Made by a program: the position numbers and the translations under genes
From: Adiantum capillus-veneris
Taxonomy: Eukaryota > Streptophyta > Polypodiopsida > Polypodiales > Pteridaceae
Direction: 5' to 3'
Assembly (NCBI GenBank): GCA_014529385.2
Contig: CM043954.1
Span: 93,481,247-93,545,246 of the forward strand
DNA: 64,000 bases
The notes under the pieces: generated by a model
The model's input: the letters and a program-made list of their open reading frames with translations, nothing else
What the model was told of the DNA's origin: nothing
The model's database searches: none
Shown here: in pieces, positions 35,394 through 46,400 of the stretch
How the letters are laid out: each line of letters begins with the position of its first letter
Numbering within the stretch: position 1 is the stretch's first letter

Positions 35394-38300
35394 CTACTCT
35401 GGATAAGATCGTGGTTTAGCGCGCTTGTATACTCGCTTTTGCCCAGTGTCCGTTTGCTTCTTTGTTTGCTGAGCTTTTGGGTCTCGCTGGAATTCTTCTT
35501 TTTGCTGAGCTTTTGGTTCTTGCAACTCTCTTTCTTCTTCTTCTTATTGCTGTTGTTTCTCTAATTTTTCCCTTTGTAGCCTCTCTCTCTTATGTCTTTC
35601 AGCTTCTTTATCAGCCTCCATTTGTCTCCTATGCATGGCTTCATTACATTGGGCCTCGTTGCGACGGTGCATTTCTGATTCTAGCTTCTTGATCACTTGA
35701 TGTGAAAAAAAAATCTAGGGCAGTATCAAACGCATTTTCAGCTGTATATGCTGCACGATCCTCTGATTGCAGCCATAGGAACAGCCAGCTGCTCAAAGTA
35801 TCTATCAGGAAGCTTTTCCGCTGTTCTTTGGTCTAGTCCTCTATTTTAGGAGTAACAAGCCAACTTCCTTGAGGATTCTGGCACACTTTGTACATACTAT
35901 CATCAATAATTAAAATGTTTTGGGGCCCAAAGTTGCAATACTTCCAAAACAATCTGAAATCCTTCAAGAATACAGGCTTATTATATATCTGACAAGGCTA
36001 GCCAGTACAATGACTCTGTGTAAAAACACCTCTCAGCTTATCCCGCTGCTCTTTAAATTTTGTTTCTAATATTGCATTCACTTTAGGTGCCATGTTGGTG
36101 CTCCATATATACACATGGAAAAAACGGAGGCACCAATCCAAAAATTTGTGGCTATCTTTGCGACAAAATACCAACCTCCTATCTTGCACATTGTACTTTA
36201 TCATTTCCCCTGCATATTTAGGGGGAATGTCACCGTGCATTGGCTCTACAACTTGAACAAGTAGGCCATTTAAATCAAAAACCAAAGCGCGCCCCTCATC
36301 TGGCAATGGCTTTGGCACGCATATTGGGTCTGGCAGTGCATACCACTCAGCAAAAATAACTTCCCCCGAGGGATGAACATAAGTGAAGTACTCATTTATT
36401 TTTGTTAAGTGTTTAAGATATCTAGCCAGGCGCTTCTCAATGTCGGCTTTTTCTTTTTGTAGCTGTCTAGCCTTGGCAATACGCCGCTTTACGATGGTTT
36501 TGCATGCAATGGCATAATTCAAATCATGCAGGGCAACTAACTACAATTTCTCTTGCCCTGTGACACAGAAATGGTATCGAATAAAGACATCATACTGAAC
36601 TGTTACACAATAAAATAATATTGAAAAGAGTTTTTCCATTACAAATATCTAGAGAGATACATGCCACATGGTGTGGAGCTTGCTAACACTACATAACTTG
36701 GACACAATAGGGAACATATTCAACATAATTTCTTGCAAGCACGTGAGTGAATGGCTTTCTTTTCACCTCTGTTGTGTTCGTTTATGTGATCCAGAGTGCT
36801 AGGAGGGGCAGCACATTTCTCGTCCCCAGGTTCTTCCAGAATCTATTCCACGACACCTTTTCTCTTTAATTTCACTTTGTTTACAAAACCCTGTAGGAGG
36901 CTATCATCACCGGCGTCTTGCATAGTCAGCCCACTGTCAGTACTGAAACCTTCCTCTTGAGCACTCCTACCTTCCTCCTGCACACTCCTAACTATTTCCT
37001 CTGAGACGTTTGTTTGATCATTTGTAGGGGACTTGTATTTGGGATGAGTAATCATGATAAAACCTTCATCATCATCATCTGTTTCTTTACCATTTGCAGA
37101 AGCCTCGTGCGATGTCGCATGCTATGGCATTACATCTGCCATGTCATGCTGTCTATCCAGCTCATCAGATTCATCATTACAGAGCTTCTCTTCTTTCCTT
37201 TGATTGACAGGTGTCTTGTCAGGTTCATATCCTGCATCATTGATACCCGTGTATTCCATTCACCCGTTAATTTTCATCGATACCATTATGATTGCTTGTA
37301 TGCATAATGTGACAAGTAGCATTCCATGTATGGTAGGCATCTATATCCTGTAGACATTCATATTGTCTATGCTAACTATGCTAACTAGTATACAAAGTGT
37401 TCTAACCACCATGATTAATATGCTAACTAGCATACAAAATATGCTAACAAGGAAGTGTGAATATAGTGTGTATGCTAACTAGCAAAGAATGTATGCTAAT
37501 TAGCATATATAAAATGTTAATAGGAAAAATTTTGTGTATGTTAATGGTATGCTTATGATTGATGGTATGCTTATGTTAATTAGCATAAACGGTATGCTAA
37601 TTAGCATACAATGTATGCTAGCATAGACGGCATGCTAACTAGAGGATAAGTTATGCTAGTAAACATAACATCTCTTCTAATTAGCATACCATTTTTGTTG
37701 GTTAGCATATTATGCATGCTAACTAAAATACACATTACGATAACTAGCAAAGAGGTATGCTAACTATAATACAAATTATGCTAGCTAGCCCAAAATGTAT
37801 GCTAACTAGCATAGAGGTATGCTAACAAGCATACACATTTTGCTAGCTAGCAAAGAAGGTATGCTAACTAGACTTTGAATGCTTGTTAGCATGCACCAAA
37901 TGCTAGCTAGCATACTGAGTATGCTAATTATCATACCTTTTTTTATAGTTATCATAGTTGCATACTAGCCATCATACTAAATGTTCTAATTAGCATAAGA
38001 GGTATGCTAATTAGCATATATAATATGCTAATTAGCATACCTTGTTAGCTAGTTAGCACACATGGCTAACAAGGTATGCGAATTAGCATACTTTTTATGC
38101 TAATTAGAACATTGTGTTTAGCCATGTGTACTAACTAGCTAATAAGGTATGCTAATTAGCATACTTTTATGCTAATTAGAACATTGTGTATGATGACTAG
38201 CATGCAAGTATGATAACTATAAGAAAAGGTATGCTTATGCATGCTAATTATCATACCTTTTTCCTAATTAGCATACTTGCATGCTAGCCATCATACAGTC

Positions 38301-40332
38301 TTCAAATTAGCATAAAAAGTATGCTAATTAACATATTATATATGCTAATTAGCATACCTTGTATGTTAGTTAACACACTGTGTGTGCTAATTTGCATACC
38401 CTGTATGTTAGTTAGTGCACAAGGTATGCTAATTAGCATACTTTGTGTCTAACTGGAAAACTCTCCATGCTAGTTAGCATGCATAGTTTGTTAGCTAACA
38501 TAGAAGGTATGCTTATTAGCATACACAGTATGCTAACTAGCATACAAAAAATGCCAACTAGTATTCACAATGCTGACTAACATACAGGGTATGCTAATTA
38601 TCATACTTTGTGTCTAACTGGGAAACTCTCTATGCTAGTTAGCATGCATAGTTTGTTAACTAGCATAGAAGGTATGCTTATTAGCATACACAATATGCTA
38701 ACTAGCATACAAAAAATTCCAACTAGTATTCACAATATGTTAGCTAGGATAACTATCTGTGCTAACTAGCATACACAGTATGCTTACCACCATGACAATG
38801 TATGCTAGCTATATCTCATTGTATGCTAACTAGCATAACTAGGTTTGACAACTACCATACACAATATGCTAGACATCATACCCACTAAGCTAACTAGCAT
38901 ACCTTCTATGCTAGCTAGCATAACTAGGTTTGACAACTACCATACACGATATGCTAGACACCATACCCACTAAGCTAACTAGCATACCTTCTATGCTAAC
39001 TAGCATACACAGGGCTAGTGAAGGAATCAAGGCTGGATAACTGTTCCTTAACATTATCTTACCAAAACTCTGTGATTGGAGGTCCTTGCCCTGTGACCTT
39101 GCCACACCATTCAGCTGGTATCCTCTGCTGGCAGGTGGAAGCTCTACATTCGGTCCCTAGGGAGCATGCAGCAACAAATCAGATTAGGTGATAGGTATGC
39201 TCAGATGGCATTTTGACCATTGCACTGATTTCGTGTACTTCTAGTGGCAGACCACAGCTAGTACACACGTTGCTTGTTGTCCCATCGCGTACCCCTCCTA
39301 TACACTCTGTAAAAGTGTCCATAGCTATCTTGCATAGGGTAGTGGGGATGAAGGAGCCTTGTATCATCCTACTTATCTGGATGAGCAACTGCAATTGACT
39401 ATCACAGGCGTGCACTTTCGCTTCCTGCACCTCCACATTAATCTACAAACCAATCAAGAAACCCCAAACCATCCAGTGTCTCGATCTTTACCTTGAGCTC
39501 TATTTCTCTCCTTGCATCCACACTGTCAGTGAGGCCTAAACACCGCAATTCATTCTCAGCATCATGAAGCTTATGTCTCATAGCAAGTACTACAGGGCTG
39601 ACCATATCATGGCTTGCTTTCAAAACCTTCGCAGCTTCAAGCTCCTGACCCGCATTCTTCAGCTGCTGTTTAGCATCCTACAGTCGACTTTTGAGATGGT
39701 CATTTGCACTCATGATGTGCTGCAAATCAGAGAGCCCAAAATATGACAGGCTTGCTGTCACTTTGTGAGAGCTTTTAATAGAGAGGGGTGTTGCCTTGGC
39801 AACAGAAACAATGTTCGGAACTACTTGGCCATCGCCATCGTCCTTTGTTTCCGCGGAGCCCTCCTCTGTTTTTGGACTTAAGGGGTGGGTATTACGCACC
39901 CTCCACTTTTCAACATGGGCATTGTAGTATCCTTTTTCTCGAAGGTCCTGCAAATGCTGGACAACAAACTCAGCCCAATTGAACTGCATGATTGAGCCAC
40001 TTGCAATTGCCACTGGACTGAATTGTTTTACAAAACCCTTCGCAAAAGCCGAATCAATTTCCATGTTAGTGGGGGGCTTCTAGTACACCCTGTAGTACAG
40101 CTAAAGTACTTGGTCGTACATGTCTCCACAAATGCTACTGCAATTGAAGCGATATTTTTTGCGATCCTTCGCCTCTTTGAATACACTAAACCACTCCAAA
40201 TCTGTAATCTGCTCCCACTTCACCAATTTGGGGTCGTCATCGTCCATGGAGAGACCATGGACAACATTAAACTCTTCTGTTGTTACACAAAACTTTTCCT
40301 ACAGTGGGATGTTCAGCTTGGGAGCTTTCCAT
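35394..40332 (-). pseudogene. RING-like zinc finger plus FCP1/HAD phosphatase-like gene
   Basis: ATG at 40332, stop at 35394-35396. Exon block 40332-39063: charged region, coiled coil (39680-39450), then a RING-like finger (~39270-39100) with CTSCGLPL, MPSEHTYHL and two further Cys groups before RIPAEW. Intron 39062-37232 (GTAAGA...CAG, phase 1, 1,831 bp). Exon 37231 to ~36735: acidic linker. A shorter intron ends CAG near 36590-36580. The last exon holds an FCP1/NIF-type domain: FDLNGLL (36268-36276; Asn where the second catalytic Asp is usual), FCRKDSHKFLDWC, IWSTN, KPVFLKDFRLFW and IDDSMYK, then a Glu/Lys/Gln-rich tail. Several stops and shifts (near 40260, 39440, 36843 and 35998). A possible first exon lies at 41007-40841. 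Such cargo could act on proteins or chromatin; this is inference. Confidence 0.7.
37232..39062 (-). repeat. Palindrome-packed intron of the RING/FCP1-like gene
   Basis: 1,831 bp, almost the length of the long transposase intron (1,839 bp). From about 37380 to 39010 it is made of TATGCTA-N2-TAGCATA units. At 38460-39010 the + strand core is mostly AACT, which is AGTT in this gene's own sense; at 37560-38450 the symmetric AATT form dominates. Confidence 0.8.
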
Positions 40333-40715
40333 TGGCCTGCACACCACACAGGATTATAAGATTAAAACCTTACAAAACCCCTCTAGAATAGGGCTGCCAA
40401 GAAATTTATACACAGGCAATTGCGCGGGCTCTCCTTAGATGCAATCATCTAAGAATGCACCTTGAATGACTAAGGCAATGCACAAGCACCTGATCAGTGT
40501 GAGAGAATCCACAATTAGATTGCAGCCAGGGGCTATTGCAAAAACAAGCATATAAGCTGAATGCATAGTCATCTGTGTTGATTGCAGCATATGCTTAGCA
40601 ACTCAATTTTCTCATGGGTGAGAGGATTCACTAGCAGATTAGTAGTCGGGGCATGCTGGAGAAATGTGTCATGCTTTGCTTGATTTACAACTTCCAAATG
40701 TGGCCCCCTCATTCA

Positions 40716-40743
40716 AGAGCGAGAGAGAGAGAGAGAGAGAGAG
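40716..40743. repeat. (GA)n microsatellite
   Basis: About 28 bp of GA on the + strand (CT in the sense of the minus-strand gene), between the putative first exon (41007-40841) and the ATG at 40332. Confidence 0.9.
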
Positions 40744-41217
40744 TACCTGAGTCCAGCTTCCCCTTCCCTGCATGCATATACTTTGACATTGGGGATCCTT
40801 GGGAATTAGAAGCATTCAATCTTTTGCAGGGCAACAGAACCTTTGCCCCTCGACTTCCTTCTCGATGGAGTACTGTAGATTGTTGTCGGAGGTGGCTGGC
40901 TCCAGTGGTGAGCTATCCACCACTTCGGACTGCAAACTTGCTTTCAGCTCGCAATCGCTTTCCTCCCTCTCTCTGACCTGTGCCCCTTGCGATGTGATTC
41001 CCTCCATGCTTCATGACTACACCACTACCTCAACGTAACGACTGAGCTTAACTGTTAGAGATTTTAAAAATATTACGATTCATTTTTTCAAAGTCCAAGT
41101 ATTACACTTTGTATAGTTCATGATGGTGACCCACACACTTGAAAAAACATGACTGTCCTATCTATGTGTTATGCTTACAATATGTGCTTGTTAGCATATG
41201 TTAACTAGCACAAAAAG

Positions 41218-41243
41218 CGCGACACGTTAACATGCTTTCACCC
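41218..41243 (-). repeat. Right terminal inverted repeat of the 12-kb transposon
   Basis: Read inward on the - strand it starts GGGTGAAAGCATGTTAACG. It ends at 41243 and is followed by AAAACTAAG, the continuation of the satellite unit broken at 29087. Confidence 0.75.
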
Positions 41244-42075
41244 AAAACTAAGTTCACAACTTTGTCTAAGCTACATTCTAATATAGCGATGGGCTATTGG
41301 TTTCAAGGTCCACCACGTGTTCAACCTTGCTTCCATTGTAAGAAGCAAGGGCTAATTTTACATTGGTGGGAAGGTGTTGTGCTTTCAAGATCCACCACTT
41401 GTCCAACCTTGCTCCCATTTGAAAAGCAAGGGCTGGACATTAAGAAGCAAGGTCCTCTAGTTTTCTACCTTGGATATTGACATTAAAACTAGGTCCACCA
41501 CTTGTCCAAGCTACACTCTAATATAGCAAAAGGGCATTGGTTTTAAGCTCCACCATTTATCCAACCTTGCTTCCATTGAAAGAAGGAAGGATGTCTACTT
41601 GAACATTGGTAAGCAAGGTCCTACAATAACTCACCTCGGTAATTTGCCAATAAAAAAATGGCTCACCACTTGTGCAAGCTACACTCAGATATAGCAAGGG
41701 TGTCCAGTTTCAAGAACCACCATGTGGTCCATCACTTTTCCAATCTCACTTTCACCAAAAGAAGTAAGGGTTACTCAAGCATTGGGAAACAAGGTCCTAT
41801 AGTAGTTTACCTTGGGAATTGGGCACTCAATAATAGGTCCATTACTTGTCCAAGGTACACTGTAATATAGTGGGAGGTTGTGGTAGATAGACCACTTGTC
41901 CAACCTTGCTTCCATCAAAAGAAGAAAGGGTTACTTGGACATTGGCAAGCAAGGTCCTACAATAGGTCACCTTCAACACATAGCATTAAAATTAGGTCCA
42001 CCACTTGTCCAAGCTATGAAGAAAGAGGGTTTTGGTTTCAAGAACAACTAGTTGGGCCACCACTTGTTCAACATT
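41244..42075. repeat. Satellite continuation, right block
   Basis: Starts aaaactaagttcacaac and carries the same 'AAGCTACA(C/T)TCTAATATAGC' landmarks (near 41268, 41509 and 41680) as the left block. Here it alternates with a different 'ccttgcttccattgaaagaagcaagg' segment, so this flank is a variant array. Small ORFs across it are by-products. Confidence 0.75.
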
Positions 42076-44450
42076 GATTCCATTGCTAGCTTTTCATCTA
42101 TTGGTGTATCAAGGGTGGCTTTATAAGCAAGGCCAATCACGTGTCCAAGCTAGACTTGATTGGGCTCATCGCTTTGAGACTAAATGGAGTTATAATTCTT
42201 ATAACCCTCATGTATTTAATAGAATAAAAAGTAGCATCACTTTGCTAAAGTGGCCCATTAAGCAGACAACAATGTTGAATGGGAGCCCATTACAACGCTT
42301 CGTTACTATTGCTAGTATGCATGCTAAATGTGAGGATGTATCCAACAATAATAATGTTGAAAAAAATCTTGATGGGAGTAACATTGTCCCTTTGTCAAGG
42401 AAGAGACAATACACTTTTATCAACAGGACTCAAAAAGCAAAAGTAGCACCAACTTCTTCCATTTATCTATCAACCAAGTCAATTCAAAGGGTTTCATGAA
42501 TTGATTGTTGTGGACACAAATGTTGTCAATTTGCAGATCGTGATATGGTGAAAAAGTTACGCAAAGAATTTTGGGGACAGTTTCAAAAAGCACACACTAA
42601 CTTTGTTTATGATGTTCTTTTTATTTGCTATCAGAAAGATGAGAAGATGCAATATCAATTCATGCTCAATGGATCTATTGTTTGTTGTAGAGCAGGGTAT
42701 GAGCTACATGGAATACCAAAGACATCATTTTATCGCTACAAAGAAAAATTTGAAAATGGTGTGCGTCAATATATGCATAAGAACATATGTACATTGAGAA
42801 GGACTTCAACATACTAGTTTATCGAGAGCATTGCTAAACGAGTTTGTGGATAATAAATCTAAGAAGATGCCACATAGAAGAACACTTCTAGATGGCTCAA
42901 GAGAAACACATGGATCAAAAGAAGATTGCCAATCCTCGATTACATATTGTCCCTAAGGGTGTGGATTCACTATACAATTTGTAGGTGGCATTGATAGGTA
43001 TGAAAACTCATGGACATGGAGAAGGTCATTACAAACACTGTCTTACTTATTTACATAACCTAGAGAGGATAGATAAGCATACCCTTGGTGATCTAGTAGC
43101 AAATGGACTTCCAAGGAGCAATGTTTCGCTTCTACGTGCTTTGAACTCAAGGGATGCTTTGGACTACCGCAACTTGTGTGATGGAAAAGAGTCCATTGTG
43201 TAGCCATCAGAAACTGCAGAAGAGGAATCAAGGTGAACATTTCAAACGCCACCGGAGAACTTGCTACTATAGCTAGATAATTGTGCAGAGGAAAAAAAAA
43301 ACGATATGTATTCGCCTATTTGTAAATGCTTGTTGCAAGAGGGGTTTTCAAAACCATCGAGCTAGGATTTCTGATGGTCGGGCATACACATGAGGACATA
43401 GAGACCCATGCTCAGTAGGTTTTCAAAGGAGGAGTAACCCAAACATATACTTTGGGGCATTTGATGGATACATTATGAAATAGATCATCTTCATCTCCAA
43501 CTCCATTTCTGCTTACAAAGGTCCTTGATTTCAAGCAATATTGTGATGGTCATCTTTGTGATGGACAAGACAATACTCGTTGGCCAATCCAAGCCACTTC
43601 AATTTAAATTTTTTGTACGAGATGAGACACCAGTGACGAATATAAAGCACATGTAGGTGTATTCATCTTTGGAAATCAGATATTGAAGGCAAACCAATGT
43701 TACCACATGGAAATCCACCTTTGGTACCAATGACGGAATATGTCAAGGCTCATATAAAGGAGTGATTTTAGGACGGAGTTATTTAAGGTCTTGGAAAAAT
43801 TCAAAGAATGGTGCCCACGATATTATAGACCTGTGATAGATTATTGGAGTAAGATAATTGATGAGATTTGAGGGGGAGTGATGAAAATTTTTGACCAAAA
43901 ACTCACGAAGCTCGTCTCCGACAAAGGACTATATATAAATGAATTTATAACAAGTAGAAAGATTCCTCAACCTGAAGAGTTGAATGATCATTTTTGTGGT
44001 CCTCAATAAGATATACCAAGGGAAGAATTTGACCCTATGAAGCTTGTCTCCTACAAAGGACTATAATGAATTTATAACAAGTAGAAAGATTCCTCAACCT
44101 GCAGAGTTGAATGATCATTTTTGTGGTCCTTAGATATACCAAGGGAAGAATTCACCAAACTATAGAAAAATTTTGATTCAATATTGGGTACCTTGCACGA
44201 GAGAGTGGGATGATAAAGCTCAAGCTTACACTAATTGTTGGAAAGTTTTTTGGACCCATGTAAGTATAGGAAATTGTAGATGCTATTGTTTGGTCCTGAA
44301 GACCAAAGAAAGGTGGTCCATTTTCTAAACTTAAGATCCCAGAAGAAAGGCATGCTCTAAAAGCCAAAGCAGACCTCGATCGTGCACTCGTGCACATCAA
44401 ACACGCTAACTTTGATCCAATAGTTTTTGTGAACATGTCAGGTGTGTAAT
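42076..44450 (+). pseudogene. DNA-transposon transposase pseudogene (GHTHEDI type)
   Basis: Broken ORFs on the + strand. 42130-42499 is a Ser/Lys-rich N-terminal part; 42500-42817 holds a Cys pair, then AGYELHGIPKTSFYRYKEKF, a probable DNA-binding segment. After many stops, 43270-43420 reads LDNCAEEKKKRYVFAYL, MLVARGVFKTIELGFLMVGHTHEDI, which are the central and late motifs of a plant/animal transposase-like family (DUF7869-type in domain databases, from memory). C-terminal fragments continue past a tandem duplication to about 44450. It is non-functional. Terminal repeats were not found. Confidence 0.65.
43900..44135. repeat. Direct duplication, ~131-bp period, in the transposase pseudogene
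   Basis: The segment starting gaagct(c/t)gtctcc(g/t)acaaagg occurs at 43908 and 44039 and runs to 'gatcatttttgtggtcct' in both. Minor differences show it is older than the 91-bp duplication at 23811. Confidence 0.8.
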
Positions 44451-44688
44451 GGCTCCTGGTGTAATGGCTCCTACTCGAAGCCTTGGAGGTGAGAAGAGAG
44501 AGAGAGTTTAAAACAAAACCATAACCCTATGTATGTAAGTATGCCAAGCGCCCTAACTCCCAAACTCGGGCTTTGCTGCACGAGCTCATGTGCAAGCAAA
44601 TTAATAGTAGGCCGGAAGGCAAAAACAAGCTCCTGTTGAAACTGTTATTTATCTACACATGACACCCCACTGCTTTTGGCTACATTCT

Positions 44689-46327
44689 TCACAGCACCTC
44701 AAGAGAAGCCACAGCCCAAGCTGGCAGCTCGCGTTGATGCTTCCTTCTCTCTTCCTCCTCTCGCCTCTCCCTGCTGCGCTCTTCTTCACGCCTGCACCTT
44801 TCCTCTTCCTGCTCCCGCCGTCTCCTCTGCTCTTCCTCTTCACGTCATTTCTGCTGCTCTTCGCTCTCCTTTTTGCCTATGCCTCCGACGTATCGCTCGT
44901 TGCCCCGGCGACCCCGGCCACCTCTTTTGGAGGGAGGGATGAAGAGGTGCCACCTCTTTTGGAGGGAGGGAAGAAGACCTCTTCATCCCAGCCAAGTTCT
45001 CTTAGCTGCTCTTCATCCACATTGAAGGCAGCGGCAGTGACTTGCTTGGGCATACCACGGTAGACCGAGTTCTTGCCTGCCAGGAAGGTGGTGAAAGGGC
45101 TGCAAAAAACATTCGCCAGAAATCAACAAGAAATTAGTGGTTGTCCTAATTTGTAATTAATCGCACAAGAATAAAAAAACAACTGTTTGTAGCTAACATG
45201 AAGGGCAGTCTTAATTACCTTTTCCAAGGACACCTTCACCGCACTAAATCCAATCTGATGCAAAGCGGGCAGCTTATGGCAATTGACTATTGAGAGCACC
45301 GCCATTTTTTACGTAGAAGTCCGGAAACTCATCCCTCATGCTGTACTTGAGCTCCTCAAAGTAGAAAGGGCCTGAAGTTGTAGTTTCTCTCTTCCTCCTC
45401 TCCTTCCTCTCTCCAGCTACGCCGCTCAGGTATCTGTGGGAAGTGGATCTTTTGCTTCGCTTTCACAATGCCTGCTTCGTTTTGGCTCTCAAGGAGAGAC
45501 TGGATTGTTTGCTTGTCGACACCCCATGAGGTGGCGAGAGTGTCTTTGCTGAATCCATGAAGCACAGATCCAAACCTGGCCTGCTTGCTACCAGCAAGTC
45601 CAAATTGCTGCATACAAAAGTCCATTCTTATCAATTGATCACTTTTACCAGCAATAACATTGATTCCACTTTTACCAGCAGTAAATAACTAATTCATTCA
45701 CAATATGCAGAACTCATATGGCACTGGCTAATGCCTAAGAGCATGCATGGGGTTTGCTAATTACATGAAAGCGCCCAGGGTTTGCTCCGTAGCTGGTATC
45801 TCCAGCGCATAGAACACGGTGACGCTCATTGCCGTCATTATACCACCAGTAAACGGTGCCCTTGGGGGCAGGGCAATCACATCTCCCCGCTGCACTTTCC
45901 GAATATAAGTTCTCCGATACTCGCTCTCATCACCGGGGATGACGGCGCCCATTTTACCACACCCTGCACCGCAAATTACGATTACCATTCAGCAAGTCGA
46001 ACTAGGCAAGAGACACCATTATCACAAACTACAAAGGTAATATGAAAATGCAAAATGCACCTTGCAAAACATAGGCAATCTTGTCGGCATCCGTATACTG
46101 TGGCACCAGCAACCCATTCTCTTCCAGCTGGAGCTCCGCTATGCCCACATGTGCGTTGCAAATGGCATCGATCTCTTCACTCCAAACACGAAGCCATCCC
46201 CCCTCTGACTGAATCTGCTGGCGAGGCCGTCCGAGCTCGATTTGAGCACCTGGCGAGAGGCAAAGGAGGTGGTCAAGAGACCAAGGATCAGAAGAAGACT
46301 AAGCATCAGCTGCCCTACGCGCGCCAT
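44689..46327 (-). pseudogene. 11S/legumin-like cupin (seed-storage-type) gene, disrupted
   Basis: Exons 46061-46327, 45765-45963, 45219-45607 and 44689-45099, all with GT-AG introns. Exon 1 codes for a signal peptide (MARVGQLMLSLLLILGLL) and, after a one-base shift near 46250, the first cupin: EGGWLRVW, LLVPQYTDADKIAYVLQG. Exon 2: IPGDE, RKVQRGDVIALP, then (shift in a C-run near 45870) WWYNDGNERHRVLCAGDTS. Exon 3: FGSVLHGFS, SLLESQ, a Glu/Arg-rich loop and LSIVNCHKLPAL, the start of the second cupin. Exon 4: FLAGKNSVYRGMP, then an Arg/Glu-rich tail. About 60 residues of the second barrel are missing between exons 3 and 4. Most breaks are in homopolymers, so they may be sequence errors; the missing barrel part argues for a real pseudogene. 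Expected role: secreted or vacuolar storage protein. Confidence 0.75.
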
Positions 46328-46394
46328 AGCTACAACTCTAGTGGGCTAGCTATGACGTACCATACACGAAGAAGCGGGAGTGCAGTGGTCGCCC

Positions 46395-46400
46395 TTTATA
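46395..46400 (-). promoter_or_regulatory. TATA box of the cupin gene
   Basis: TATAAA on the - strand within TAATATAAAGGG, about 68 bp upstream of the ATG at 46327, which leaves room for a short leader of about 40 bp. It supports the chosen start and the idea that this was a host gene. Confidence 0.65.

Larger units (their letters stand above)
29088..41243. mobile_element. 12,156-bp DNA transposon with transposase and RING/FCP1-like gene
   Basis: The ends are imperfect inverted repeats starting GGGT. AAAA flanks both sides (29084-29087, 41244-41247), and the host satellite unit cccttAAAActaag, intact at 28896-28909, is restored by removing the element plus one AAAA. Inside are two convergent spliced genes, each starting within ~360 bp of an end. 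One is a DDE-like transposase (29442-34126, +); the other a RING-like/FCP1-like protein (40332 or 41007 to 35394, -). TATGCTA-N2-TAGCATA palindromes fill one long intron of each gene and the region between them. A 4-bp duplication recalls the Sola group of transposons, but I cannot assign a superfamily. Both genes contain stops, so this copy is probably inactive. Confidence 0.8.

Noticed and set aside
30990-39010. Regularly recurring palindromes resembling a CRISPR array
   Set aside because: Units are not separated by unique spacers of constant length, there are no cas genes, and the genome is a plant. They are palindromes inside introns and an intergenic region of a transposon.
44659-45063. 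Plus-strand Leu/Pro-rich ORF of 134 codons
   Set aside because: It is antisense to cupin exon 4 and its Arg/Glu-rich tail. The splice sites and cupin motifs favour the minus strand.
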